Made by a program: the position numbers and the translations under genes | Source: Serratia rubidaea | GTDB taxonomy: Bacteria > Pseudomonadota > Gammaproteobacteria > Enterobacterales > Enterobacteriaceae | Length of the DNA: 64,000 nt | Reading direction: 5' to 3' | Assembly: GCA_901472405.1 (NCBI GenBank) | Contig: LR590463.1 | Location: 4,712,001 to 4,776,000, forward strand | Shown: positions 51,831 to 62,086 of the stretch, one piece after another | Position numbering within the stretch: the first letter of the stretch is position 1 | Layout of the letters: every line of letters starts with the position of its first letter | Notes under the pieces: generated by a model | The model's database searches: none | Told to the model about the DNA's origin: nothing | Seen by the model: only the letters and a program-made list of their open reading frames with translations

Positions 51831-52325
51831 ATGCTATCGACCCTGATCAGAACTCTTGCCCTGGCGCTATTCGCCCTGATCGCCGCCCAAACCTCCGCGT
51901 TAGCCTTTACTCTGGAAGTTTCTGGCAATATCAGCCATTACACCGATGCGGCCAACAAACGCTATGTCTTTAGCGATCGGGACCTGTTCGCCATGCCGGT
52001 CCACTCGATTTCCACCTCCACCTCGTGGACGCCGCGGCGCAAATTCGACGGCGTGGCGGTGGCAGATATCCTGAAAAAAGTGGGTGCCAAGGGGCAGACG
52101 CTGTCGATGCATGCGCTGAACGACTATTACATCGATATTCCGCTGTCCGACGTGGAGCACTACAACATCATCCTGGCCTATAAAATGGACGGGGAAATGT
52201 TGAAAATCCGCAACTTCGGCCCGCTGTTTCTGGTTTACCCGCGTGATGACAGCGGCCCGGAGTTAAATTCGCCGCTGTATAACTCGCGCTTTATCTGGCA
52301 GGTCAACAGGATCGTGATTAAATGA
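51831..52325 (+). CDS. Small exported protein, oxidoreductase molybdopterin-binding-like domain
   Basis: Protein of 164 residues with a signal peptide (MLSTLIRTLALALFALIAAQ, cleaved near the SALA site). The mature part resembles the small SUOX/molybdopterin-binding-like domain: FSDRDLFAMPVHSISTSTSW, FDGVAVADILKKVG, IDIPLSDVEHYNIILAY and a closing FLVYPRDD. It lacks the usual cofactor cysteine region, so it is more likely a binding or sensing domain than an enzyme. Its stop overlaps the start of the hybrid kinase gene by four bases, which suggests that it works with that kinase in the periplasm. The start has GGAG before it. Confidence 0.75.
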   Translation: MLSTLIRTLALALFALIAAQTSALAFTLEVSGNISHYTDAANKRYVFSDRDLFAMPVHSISTSTSWTPRRKFDGVAVADILKKVGAKGQTLSMHALNDYYIDIPLSDVEHYNIILAYKMDGEMLKIRNFGPLFLVYPRDDSGPELNSPLYNSRFIWQVNRIVIK

Positions 52326-54108
52326 AGCTGACCCAGTTCAAGAACGGCAGCCGGCTGGCGATCCCGGCCATTTTCGCCGCCCTGTTCATTGTGGCTTCCA
52401 CCATCACCCTGTATTACTACAGCGCCACGCTGTCGAAAAAGGGGCTGTACGCCATCGCCGGCACGCAGGAAAACTACTCGTGGTCGATCGCGAAATTCTC
52501 CATCAAGCTGGCGGAGTTTGAAACCTATGTGGAACAGCTGAAGAATACGCCCAAGGTGGACGTCGAGGCGTTAAGGCTCAGGTTTTGAAATCCTGTATTC
52601 TCGCTTCTACGTGCTGGAGACCGTGTCGGAATCCACCCAACCGCTGTACCGCGAGGCCGGCTATCCCGAAGTGATTAAGCAGATGGTGGCGCAAATGAAT
52701 CAGCTCGACCATCTCATCAGCGCCTCCCCGCCGAACCTGCAGGAAATTACCCAGTCCATGCAGCAGATGAAGCCGTTTGCGATCGAGATGGCCAACCTGG
52801 CCGACCATGCCGAGGTGAAGCAGCGCACCGTCGCCTATAACGACTATATCGAGAAGCGGCATATTATTTTCTATGGCCTGGTGATCATCATGTTCTCGGT
52901 GATTGCGCTGGTCGCCATTACGCTGATTGTCCTGCGCCAGCAGCGCATTACCATCCAGCAGCAGGCCAAGGCCATTGAGGCGGAAAAGGCCACGCACTCG
53001 AAAAACGCCTTCCTCGGCGCCATCGGCCACGAACTGCGCACCTCGCTGCAGAGCATTATGTCGGCCATTGACGTGCTGATGAATACCAACGTCTCCAGCG
53101 AGCACGTTGATACCTTCCAGCGGCTGGAAACCGCCGCGCAGCAGATTGAAACCCAGATGAAGGATTTGACCGACTACGCGCATCTGGACAGCGGCATGAT
53201 GGAACTGCGCATTATGCCGTTCAATGCTGAACAGCTGATTCAGCAAACCACCGACGAAGTCGGCATGCTGATGAACAAAACGCAGATCGCGCTGCTGTGC
53301 GAGGTCGACTTCAGCCACGCGCAGATGTATTCCGACCCGCTGCGCATCCGCCAGATTCTGGTTAATCTGCTGACCAACGCCTTCAAATACACCGAAAGCG
53401 GCACCATCACCGTACACGGCTGCCTGCGGCGCCAAACCGGCGGCAATGCGCTGATGCTGGAAGTGACCGATACCGGCATCGGGATGGAAGAAGAGAAGCT
53501 GGGGCAGATATTCCAGCCGTTTACCCAGCTGGACCAGTCCAATACCAAACAGTACGGCGGCGTCGGCATGGGGCTGGCGATCGTACGCGGCCTGGTCGCG
53601 CTGCTGCAGGGCACCGTGACCGTCTACAGCGAACAGGGCAAAGGCAGCACCTTTATCGTCAGTATTCCGGTGGAAGTCAGTGAAGATCAGGCGGAAGAAG
53701 AGGCGCAGCCGCAGGCGCTGTCCGATATGGCGATGAAAGAGCAGCAGGTGCTGGTAGTGGACGACAACCGGTCGGTGGGGGAAGCCTTCGCCGCCCTGCT
53801 GGACAAGCTGGGCTACCAGCATGAGCTGTGCGATTCCTCAGAGCGCGCGCTGCAAAAAGCTGCTGCGCCGGCCTTACGACGTACTGCTGCTGGATTTACA
53901 GATGCCGGGCATCGACGGCGCGGCGCTGGCGAAAAAGCTGCGCGGCCAACGCGGCCCCAACCGCCATATTCCGATTATCGGCATCAGCGCCCAGACGCCG
54001 GAACTGCTGACGCTGGAGCAACGCGCGCTGTTCGACGATTACCTGATAAAACCCGTGCGGTTGGAGGCGCTGTCCACCGCCCTGTCCGCGCTGTTCCTTA
54101 AAGGTTAA
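52322..54108 (+). CDS. Hybrid sensor histidine kinase (two frameshifts)
   Basis: Inner-membrane sensor kinase of 594 residues after correction. There is an N-terminal helix (IPAIFAALFIVASTITLYYY), a periplasmic part, a second helix near 180-200 (VIIMFSVIALVAITLIVL), the phosphoacceptor histidine in IGHELRTSLQS near 236, an ATPase domain with NLLTNAFKYTESG, DTGIGM and GVGMGLAIV, and a receiver domain from about 475 with the aspartate in LLLDLQMPGIDG near 523. Extra bases lie in TTTT at 52583-52586 and in AAAAA at 53854-53858. It overlaps the exported-protein gene upstream and the convergent response regulator gene downstream. Confidence 0.88.
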
Positions 54109-54950
54109 AACAGCGCTGCAGCGCGGCTTCAATCACATGCAGCCGCACCGGCTTTTCATACGGGCCAAGCACGTCATAATCGCGCATCGCCTTGGCGATT
54201 TCCGACTCGCGCAGCCCGGTGCCCAGTTGGCCGGTCAGCACCAACACCGGCGCATCCGGGTTATCGGAGGCGCGAATCGCCTCGATGCACTGTTCGGAGG
54301 TTTCCTGCCCGATCAGCCAGTCAACCACGTAGCCGTCGAACAGGCTGCGGCTCAGCGCCTGCTTGAACGCCGGCACGTCGTAAAAGGCAACGGCGTTAAA
54401 GCCGCGGCTGTTCAGGTATTTGGCCAGCTCATCCGCCGCCTGGTGCGAATCATCCAGCACCGCGATGCTTAAGCGCTCATCGTCGACGTTCGTCGGACGG
54501 ATCTCGATCAGCTCCACGCAGTAGCGACTGCCCGCCGACGCCTCATCGGCGCGGTAAATCACCCACTTTTCCTCTTCCTGCAGCGCGACATATTCAGAAA
54601 AAACGCCCGCCGCTGACTTCGCTGCCAATGTATGCCACGCAAGGAATGTTGACCCCGGCCAGCGAAAAGATGGCATCTCGTGCAATAGTTTGCGCGGGAG
54701 GCTCATTCTCCACGTTGATATCAACAATGGCGGCCGGCGTTTCGTCCAGCGCGGCCGCAACGCTGTTGATCTGCTCCAGCGTCCAGGGGCTTTGCCCTTT
54801 CAGCTTCCGGTGGGCATGGGAAAAACTTAGCGCCAGAATGCGGCTAAGTTCCTTTGCTTGCTGACGTTTACCGATCCCGTGATGAAGAAAGAGTTCTCTG
54901 ACCCGGTTTGCAATCGACTGCGAATCGAATTTTTGATGATTGTTATCCAT
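54098..54950 (-). CDS. BetR-type response regulator (one frameshift)
   Basis: Regulator of 283 residues after correction. The N-terminus (1-80, SIANRVRELFLHHGIGKRQQ then SHAHRKLKGQSPWTLEQI) looks like the BetR helix-turn-helix domain, and the C-terminus (from about 160) is a receiver with SIAVLDDSHQAADELA and the phosphoacceptor aspartate in GYVVDWLIG. DNA-binding before receiver is the reverse of the usual order. The CCC at 54606-54608 has one base too many; correction joins YIGSEVSGG to VFSEYVALQEEEKW. It ends 11 bases inside the convergent kinase gene, its likely partner. Confidence 0.82.
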
Positions 54951-55062
54951 TTTTTCCTTCGATTTTTTCTAATTTTTCAGTCGCTTTGACATGTTATCGT
55001 GTTCGAACATCATTCAATATTAGCATCATATGCAAGATTAATCTCAAACATTGCTTGACACA

Positions 55063-55085
55063 CCATGTTTTATAGTCAAACATGG
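55063..55085. promoter_or_regulatory. Perfect palindrome, candidate operator
   Basis: Arms CCATGTTT and AAACATGG with a 7-base spacer TATAGTC that itself looks like a -10 box. TTGACA stands just upstream (55055-55060), but only 10 bases from that box, so they do not form one normal promoter. It lies about 110 bases upstream of the BetR regulator gene. Confidence 0.45.
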
Positions 55086-55265
55086 TATCAAAAGCTACAC
55101 ACAGCAACACACTATAAAAATAAAAACACCAGTACTTATAACCATAACGACACCAGGGAAACTCGTTCAGGTTGCCGGTTCTAAAATACAGTATGCATTA
55201 GGACAACGGCACACCGTTCAGAGTAAAAGCCTTTATCGCTAATAATAAAGATGTACCCCCCATTG

Positions 55266-55295
55266 AACCGGCTCCCATCAGGGGGCCGTTTTTTT
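55266..55295 (+). terminator. Plus-strand terminator with no assigned gene
   Basis: CGGCTCCC pairs with GGGGGCCG (one G-T pair) across a 4-base loop, followed by seven T. No recognised plus-strand gene precedes it. Confidence 0.7.
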
Positions 55296-55348
55296 ATGGG
55301 ATTTTACCGGCAGGAGAGAAGATTAGGGCAATTTTTCTGCGTCTGCGG

Positions 55349-55377
55349 AAAAAAACAGGGCCGCCGTCGGCGACCCT
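55349..55377 (-). terminator. Terminator after first autotransporter
   Basis: AGGGCCGCC pairs with GGCGACCCT (one G-T type mismatch) around GTC, followed on the minus strand by a T-run of seven. Confidence 0.8.
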
Positions 55378-55403
55378 GAATGTAATGCTGACGATGTGCA
55401 GGA

Positions 55404-57042
55404 TCAGAAACGCCAGGTGAAGCCGGCGTTGACGCTGTTGTCCTGATGACGATCCGACAGCAGGCCGCCGTAGCCCAGCGACACTGACGCGTTCTGGCTC
55501 ACCGCCACGTCCGCGCTGGCCTTCAGCAACAGGCCGTCACGCGAGACCGGCACGCTGTTGCTGACGAACGCCGCGTTGCCGCCGCGGAACTTCAGCCCCG
55601 TGCCGCGCTCCAGCTCGCCGTACTGATGCTGCCAGCCCGCCTCACCGCGCAGCGTCACCGCCGTTTCACGGCTCAGCTGCCACTGGTGGTCCGCACGCAG
55701 CCCCAGCGTCGACACCGTGGCGTCCGTATGCTGCTTGTCGCCGTGCAGCGCCGCTGCGCCACCCGACTCGCTGATGCCGTTGTTCCGGAAGTTGATGTAC
55801 GCCAGGTTGGCGAACGGCTCCAGGTTCACCCACTCACTCTGCACGCTGTAGCCCGCCTCCGCGAACAGCTGCTCGGTGCGCGCGCTGTATTTCGCCGTCG
55901 CACGGTCCGACTGCAGCCCGTAGTTCACCGAGCGCGCCGTATCGAACCGGTGCCAGGTGTAAGCGCCCCGGCGCGCAGCGCCAGCGCCCCGTACTGCTTG
56001 CTGCCGTACGCCGCCAGGTGGTAGTTGTCGCTGTCCGCGTTCGAGCCGTAGCCGCCGTCCAGCGAGGTGCGGGTATAGCCGGTCGCCACCCCCAGCCGCC
56101 AGTCGTCGTAAGCCGAATCCAGACCCAACAGCACCCCGTAGGTCGAGGCCTGGTAGCCGGTGGCGTTCACATCCCCGGACGCATGATCCCACGCGCCAAC
56201 AAACTGCGCCCACGCGCCGCCGTCATCCGCCTTGATGTCCGGCGCCGTCGCCAGCCCTTCCGCCTGACGCAGACGGCTGTTCAGCGCGTCACGCAGGTAG
56301 CGGCTGTCGTTCACCTGCGCCGAGGCGATATCCGCATGGATCTGCCCCGACAGCTGGCGGAACGCCTGCTGCGCCTGCCCCGCGCTGCCGGAAGCCAGGA
56401 TGCTTTCATACACCGGGTTGCCCGCCGCCAGCGCATCCGCCGCCGCCGCCACCGAGCGCTCGTTCTGCGTTGTCGCCACACTGGCGAACGCGGTATCGTT
56501 ACGCGCCACGTCGGCCGTCAGCTGGCTGCCCTGCGTCGACAGCGTGGCGTCCAGGAACGGCGAGCTGGTCGTCGCGCCGTCAAACTGCCCGCCGATGCCC
56601 TGCTGCGCCTGCAGGATGTCATACTGACCGATGGCGCTGCCGCCGCCCTCGCCGTTCAGCACGTTCTGCTGATCCAGCAGCATCACCACCTCACCGCCGT
56701 CGATCTGCGCCGATCCGCCGCTGACGATCCGATCGCTGCTGCCGTCCGCCGCCGCTTCCACCGCGTAGCGCGAGCCGGCGGCAAAGGTCACGTCGCGGGT
56801 CACGTTCAGCGTGCCGATCGAGTTGCCCGGCGCCACGGTGGCGCCGGCGTTGGCGGTCAGCGAGCCGATGCGGCCCGAGCCGCCGAGCACGCCGCCGTCC
56901 TGCACCGTCACGTCCGACGCCAGCGTACCGTTCACCGCCAGCAGGCCCTGATTCACCAGCGTCGGCCCGCTGTAGCTGTTGTTGCCGGTCAGCACCAGCG
57001 TACCGATGCCCTCTTTGGTCAGGCCGCCATGGCCGGAGATAT
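55404..57042. repeat. Direct repeat A: C-terminal half of autotransporter 1
   Basis: About 1.64 kb matching 58560-60199, by eye near 98-99 percent at DNA level, with an offset of about 3157 bases. Similarity drops sharply upstream of the ISGHGGLTKEG codons, at the end of the protease domain. Confidence 0.9.
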
Positions 57043-58465
57043 CGTTCGAATAAACTTCCAGGCCACAGTGTACGTCGTCACAGATACGCTGATAGCGCGT
57101 ACCGCTATCCAGCTCCGCGCCTACCCCCGGAATATTGGCGACAAACTGCGTAGGACCATAGGCCACGCCCTCGGCATCAGGGATGCGGAACTCTTGCGGA
57201 ATATCCTGCGCGGTGTAAAACATCCCCGGCCCGTTGATCGCCTTGCCGAGGTTAATCATCCCCCAGCCGTACAGCGCATCGATTCCCGGGGCGCCCATAT
57301 CGGTGGCGGTAGTTTTCAGCACGTCGGCAATTTGCGCTGTCGACAGATAAGGGAAACGCTGCAGCAGTACGGCGACCGCACCGGTCACGTGCGGCGTTGC
57401 CATCGAGGTACCGTTTTTATTGCCGTAGTCCGACGTCAGCTGCTGCGGATCGGAGCCGTTGGCCACCGCGCTGTATATTTTACTGCCCGGCGAAGCAACG
57501 CAGAAGCTGGCGGTGTAGCCGCAACGGGTTGAGAAGGAACTGAGGGTGTAAGGTACGCTGTTGGTCGACGCCTCATCCTGCGCCACGCTGGCGACGGTCA
57601 GCCAGTTCGGCGCGATATCCGGTACAAAATAGCCCAGCCCGCTGATCACGTCCGGCTGGTTGTAGTTGCCGTCGTTGCCTGCGGCAAACAGCACCAGAAT
57701 ATTGTGGCGCGCGGCGTCGATCGCCCCCTGATAGCCTGCGCCGGCCAGGCTGCCCAGCAGCGGCTTCACCTGGTCGAACTGCTCTTGCGCATCGCGCAGT
57801 TCAAAGTGCAGCGCATCCGGGTCTTTACCGCCGTCGGAAAGGAAATCAGGGATGCTGACGCCCCAGCTGTTGTTAATCACCCGCGCGCCGCTTTCAATCA
57901 TCGCCTGCCAGCCGGCGTTGGTCACCGCGCCGTCCAGCCCCAGAAATTCACCGTAGGCCGGGCCGTCGTTATCGTTGTCCACGCTGATTATCTGTGAATC
58001 AAACGCCACGCCGTGCATGCCCGCACCGTCGCGGTTGGCCGCGGCGATGCCCGCCACGTGCACGCCGTGGTTGCTCAGCGTCTCGCCGTTATAAAAATGG
58101 AAGGTGCCGTCGAAATAGAACGGATCGCCGGCGTTAATGCCCGGCCGGTGGGGATCGGTATAGGCGCGGATCCCCTGCGTCACCACATTGATCAGCTTGC
58201 CGTCGCCGGCGAACTCGGGATGCTGGTTATACACCGGCGTATCCAGGATCCCCACTTTCTGCCCTTTGCCGGTATAGCCGGCGGCGTAGGCCTGGTCGGC
58301 GTGAATCGCCCCCAGCCCCCAGTCGGCATTAAACTCGGCGCTGCGCCAACTGCCCGGGTCGCCGATTTTACCGTCGTCCGCCTGCACGCTGCCTGCCGCC
58401 AACAGCGAACACAGCAAGGCATTCAGTTTCCATGTCGGCCTTTTCTTTCCTGTAGATGCTTTCAT
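55404..58465 (-). CDS. Subtilase autotransporter, copy 1 (one frameshift)
   Basis: Type Va secreted serine protease of the Serratia SSP family, 1020 residues after correction. Signal peptide in MKASTGKKRPTWKLNALLCS to about residue 29; S8 protease domain with catalytic Asp in GILDTPVYNQ, His in SNHGVHVAGIAA and Ser in NGTSMATPHVTG; a passenger beta-strand repeat (GIGTLVLTGNNSYSG); and a C-terminal beta-barrel ending in NAGFTWRF. Near 55968 there are four C where copy 2 has five; the missing base breaks the barrel at LRAGGAYTWH. The protease domain differs clearly from copy 2 but the last 540 residues are almost the same. Confidence 0.9.
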
Positions 58466-58504
58466 TCCCGTTACCTTTGATATTTGTTCTGCTCGTCGCA
58501 TGGG

Positions 58505-58531
58505 AAAACGGGCCGCCCGAGTGGGCGGCCC
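58505..58531 (-). terminator. Hairpin between the two autotransporter genes
   Basis: Perfect 9-base stem GGGCCGCCC/GGGCGGCCC with a 4-base loop, followed by GTTTT on the minus strand. A likely terminator for copy 2, so the two genes would be separately expressed. Confidence 0.65.
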
Positions 58532-58559
58532 TGAGTGTTAACAATGGATAGGCACTGAA

Positions 58560-60199
58560 TCAGAAGCGCCAGGTGAAGCCGGCGTTGACGCTGTTGTCCT
58601 GATGGCGATCCGACAGCAGGCCGCCGTAGCCCAGCGACACTGACGCGTTCTGGCTCACCGCCACGTCCGCGCTGGCCTTCAGCAGCAGGCCGTCACGCGA
58701 GACCGGCACGCTGTTGCTGACGAACGCCGCGTTGCCGCCGCGGAACTTCAGCCCCGTGCCGCGCTCCAGCTCGCCGTACTGATGCTGCCAGCCCGCCTCA
58801 CCGCGCAGCGTCACCGCCGTTTCACGGCTCAGCTGCCACTGGTGGTCCGCACGCAGCCCCAGCGTCGACACCGTGGCGTCCGTATGCTGCTTGTCGCCGT
58901 GCAGCGCCGCTGCGCCACCCGACTCGCTGATGCCGTTGTTCCGGAAGTTGATGTACGCCAGGTTGGCGAACGGCTCCAGGTTCACCCACTCACTCTGCAC
59001 GCTGTAGCCCGCCTCCGCGAACAGCTGCTCGGTGCGCGCGCTGTATTTCGCCGTCGCACGGTCCGACTGCAGCCCGTAGTTCACCGAGCGCGCCGTATCG
59101 AACCGGTGCCAGGTGTAAGCGCCCCCGGCGCGCAGCGCCAGCGCCCCGTACTGCTTGCTGCCGTACGCCGCCAGGTGGTAGTTGTCGCTGTCCGCGTTCG
59201 AGCCGTAGCCGCCGTCCAGCGAGGTGCGGGTATAGCCGGTCGCCACCCCCAGCCGCCAGTCGTCATAGGCCGAATCCAGTCCCAGCAACACCCCGTAGGT
59301 CGAAGCCTGGTAGCCGGTGGCGTTCACATCCCCGGACGCATGGTCCCACGCGCCGACAAACTGCGCCCACGCGCCGCCGTCATCCGCCTTGATGTCCGGC
59401 GCCGTCGCCAGCCCTTCCGCCTGACGCAGACGGCTGTTCAGCGCGTCACGCAGGTAGCGGCTGTCGTTCACCTGCGCCGAGGCGATATCCGCATGGATCT
59501 GCCCCGACAGTTGGCGGAACGCCTGCTGCGCCTGCCCGGCGCTGCCGGAGGCCAGGATGCTTTCATACACCGGGTTGCCCGCCGCCAGCGCATCCGCCGC
59601 CGCCGCCACCGAGCGCTCGTTCTGCGTTGTCGCCACGCTGGCGAACGCGGTATCGTTACGCGCCACGTCGGCCGTCAGCTGGCTGCCCTGCGTCGACAGC
59701 GTGGCGTCCAGGAACGGCGAGCTGGTCGTCGCGCCGTCAAACTGCCCGCTGATGCCCTGCTGCGCCTGCAGAATGTCATACTGACCGATGGCGCTGCCGC
59801 CGCCCTCACCGTTCAGCACGTTCTGCTGATCCAGCAGCATCACCACCTCACCGCCGTCGATCTGCGCCGATCCGCCGCTGACGATCCGATCGCTGCTGCC
59901 GTCCGCCGCCGCTTCCACCGCGTAGCGCGAGCCGGCGGCAAAGGTCACGTCGCGGGTCACGTTCAGCGTGCCGATCGAGTTGCCCGGCGCCACGGTGGCG
60001 CCGGCGTTGGCGGTCAGCGAGCCGATGCGGCCCGAGCCGCCGAGTACGCCGCCGTCCTGCACCGTCACGTCCGACGCCAGCGTACCGTTCACCGCCAGCA
60101 GGCCCTGATTCACCAGCGTCGGCCCGCTGTAGCTGTTGTTGCCGGTCAGCACCAGCGTACCGATGCCCTCTTTGGTCAGGCCGCCGTGACCGGAGATAT
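58560..60199. repeat. Direct repeat B: C-terminal half of autotransporter 2
   Basis: Partner of 55404-57042. The two encoded tails differ by roughly one residue (GIGGQF versus GISGQF) apart from the frameshift, while many silent changes are seen (for example around 59260-59310). Confidence 0.9.
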
Positions 60200-61664
60200 C
60201 ATTGCTCCATATATCCAGCCCGCAGTGGACATCATCACACACCCGCTCGGTCGGTTTGCCCCGGTCGAGCACCGCGCCGACGCCGGGCAGGTTGGCGACA
60301 AACTGGCCGGAACCATAAGCAACGCCTTGTTCATCCGGCACGCGGAACTCTTGCGGAATATCCTGCTCGGTATAGAACATCCCCGGCCCGTTGATCGCCT
60401 TACCGAGGTTAATCATCCCCCAGCCGTACAGCGCATCAATCCCCGGATCGCCCATATCGGTGGCGGTAGTCTTCAGCACCGACGCCACCTGCGCGCCGGT
60501 CATATACGGGAAGCGCTCCATCAGCACCGCAATGCTGCCGGCAACGTGCGGCGCAGCCATCGAAGTACCGCTGTACTTGGCGTAGCCGGTGGTCAGATTG
60601 TCCGGCGTGGTGCCTTCAATCACCGAGCTGTAGACCTTCGAGCCCGGCGCCGAGACGCAGAAGCTGGCGGTGTAGCCGCAGCGGGAAGAGAAGGTGCTGA
60701 TAGAGTAATCACCGGTGCCTTGCGGATCCTGCAGGCTGGCGACCGACAGCCAGTTCGGCGCGATATCCGGCACAAAGTAGGCCAGCCCGGCCATGGCATC
60801 GGGGTTATTCAGGTTATCGTCATTACCGGCGGCAAAGATGGTGACGATGCCGCTGCGCGCCGCATCAATCGCTCCCTGATAGGCGCCACCCGGCTTAGTG
60901 CCCAGGATCTGTTTGATCTGTTCGAACTGTTTACGCGCGTCGTCGACGGTAAAGTGAGGATAGGCCGGGTCGGAACCGCCCTCGGCAAACTTATCGGTAA
61001 TGCCGATCCCCCAGCTGTTGTTGATAATTCTTGCGCCGCTGGCAATCAACGCATCCCAGCCGGCCTTGTATACCGCCCCGTCGTTGCCAAGAATAATGCC
61101 GTCTTCCGGGCCAGGGTCACCGTTCTCCGCGCTGATGATTTGCGCATTGAAGGCCACACCGTGCATTTCTCCGCCGTCACGGTTGCCGGCGGCAATACCA
61201 CCGACGTGCGTACCGTGCGAACCTAACTCGCCGTCTGACCCGACGCTCGGCGTGCCGTCATAGCGGAAGGCGTCGCCTTTCTTCACCGGAATATAGGGGT
61301 CGGTGTATTCCCGCACCCCCTGCGTCACCAGGTTGATCACTTTGTCCTGACTGGCGAACTCCGGGTGCTGGGCATAAACCGGCTGATCGAAAATCCCCAG
61401 CTTGACGCCTTTACCGGTGTAGCCGGCAGCGTAGGCCTGGTCGGCATGAATCGCCCCCAGCCCCCATTCGGCATTAAATTCATTACTGCGCCAGCTGGCC
61501 GCGTCGCCGGGCCGGCCATTTTCCACATAGGAGGCGGCCTGCGCCCCGCTGCCGATCACCGCCAAAAAACAGGCGACGGCGCTTAATTGCATACGCTGCT
61601 TCACCGGCGCGGGAAACGCCGACCCCGTCCGCCCCGGCTTATTCTCTTTACGTTGACTGACCAT
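58560..61664 (-). CDS. Subtilase autotransporter, copy 2
   Basis: Intact 1034-residue member of the Serratia SSP family. An extended signal peptide ends with MQLSAVACFLAVIGSGAQA; the protease triad is visible in GIFDQPVYAQ (Asp), GSHGTHVGGIAAGN (His) and YSGTSMAAPHVAGS (Ser); there follow the GNNSYSGPTLVNQG beta-helix repeat and the beta-barrel ending in F. The product should be exported by Sec and displayed or released at the outer membrane. The first M (MVSQRKENK) has a weak ribosome site; the second M at 61592 is an alternative that leaves a standard signal peptide. An unpaired copy of its tail is in copy 1. Confidence 0.93.
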   Translation of the reverse strand: MVSQRKENKPGRTGSAFPAPVKQRMQLSAVACFLAVIGSGAQAASYVENGRPGDAASWRSNEFNAEWGLGAIHADQAYAAGYTGKGVKLGIFDQPVYAQHPEFASQDKVINLVTQGVREYTDPYIPVKKGDAFRYDGTPSVGSDGELGSHGTHVGGIAAGNRDGGEMHGVAFNAQIISAENGDPGPEDGIILGNDGAVYKAGWDALIASGARIINNSWGIGITDKFAEGGSDPAYPHFTVDDARKQFEQIKQILGTKPGGAYQGAIDAARSGIVTIFAAGNDDNLNNPDAMAGLAYFVPDIAPNWLSVASLQDPQGTGDYSISTFSSRCGYTASFCVSAPGSKVYSSVIEGTTPDNLTTGYAKYSGTSMAAPHVAGSIAVLMERFPYMTGAQVASVLKTTATDMGDPGIDALYGWGMINLGKAINGPGMFYTEQDIPQEFRVPDEQGVAYGSGQFVANLPGVGAVLDRGKPTERVCDDVHCGLDIWSNDISGHGGLTKEGIGTLVLTGNNSYSGPTLVNQGLLAVNGTLASDVTVQDGGVLGGSGRIGSLTANAGATVAPGNSIGTLNVTRDVTFAAGSRYAVEAAADGSSDRIVSGGSAQIDGGEVVMLLDQQNVLNGEGGGSAIGQYDILQAQQGISGQFDGATTSSPFLDATLSTQGSQLTADVARNDTAFASVATTQNERSVAAAADALAAGNPVYESILASGSAGQAQQAFRQLSGQIHADIASAQVNDSRYLRDALNSRLRQAEGLATAPDIKADDGGAWAQFVGAWDHASGDVNATGYQASTYGVLLGLDSAYDDWRLGVATGYTRTSLDGGYGSNADSDNYHLAAYGSKQYGALALRAGGAYTWHRFDTARSVNYGLQSDRATAKYSARTEQLFAEAGYSVQSEWVNLEPFANLAYINFRNNGISESGGAAALHGDKQHTDATVSTLGLRADHQWQLSRETAVTLRGEAGWQHQYGELERGTGLKFRGGNAAFVSNSVPVSRDGLLLKASADVAVSQNASVSLGYGGLLSDRHQDNSVNAGFTWRF

Positions 61665-62086
61665 CCCAGATACCGTCCATTGTTGTTTGCAAATGTTTTA
61701 TTGGTTTTATGTGTTACGTTTCTGTAACACCAAATAAATAAAGCACAACAATGGTCACTTCGCCCGGCAGGCGAAAAACGATGGCAAATGCCATTACGGA
61801 AAAATATTCCGCTAACCAGGGAGAGAAAAGGGAAGTGAAAGAGTGGTGAATGCTAATTAGACCATGGCAATAGTCTTATTGGTTCGGAAATTGATATCAA
61901 GTTAATAATATGATTATCAATGAATTAACAGATGCTTTGCGTGCAAAATATTTACTCAAAGTTCCGGCAGCGCGGAATTCTGGCTTAGTAATTATCAGTA
62001 AAAATTATAACTACATAGCCTATTCGTTTAGTGAATAATTCTAGGTTTAACGCCGGCAATACGCTAAAAATGGATTATCCTGCTGG
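61665..62086 (-). promoter_or_regulatory. Autotransporter 2 upstream region with a perfect dyad
   Basis: A 422-base AT-rich gap with no gene. A perfect dyad, GTGTTAC-6-GTAACAC, lies at 61711-61730, about 50 bases upstream of the autotransporter start and close to where its promoter should be. The rest, up to the tetR stop, shows no clear structure. Confidence 0.45.

Larger units (their letters stand above)
54951..55403. other. Intergenic region with palindrome and unassigned plus-strand terminator
   Basis: AT-rich 453-base gap. It holds the regulator's promoter, a perfect palindrome (55063-55085), a plus-strand terminator (55266-55295) and the terminator of the autotransporter unit. The only plus-strand reading frame of any length (63 codons, TTG start, no ribosome site) is unconvincing. 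A short transcript between the palindrome and the terminator is possible. Confidence 0.4.

Noticed and set aside
55051..55242. A 63-codon plus-strand frame ahead of the orphan terminator
   Set aside because: It has a TTG start with no ribosome site and a low-complexity lysine/threonine/isoleucine composition typical of AT-rich intergenic DNA.
58782..61226. An 814-codon plus-strand frame opposite autotransporter 2
   Set aside because: Arginine/histidine-rich and repetitive, the mirror of the repeated passenger and barrel. It recurs in shorter form opposite copy 1, as expected of a shadow.
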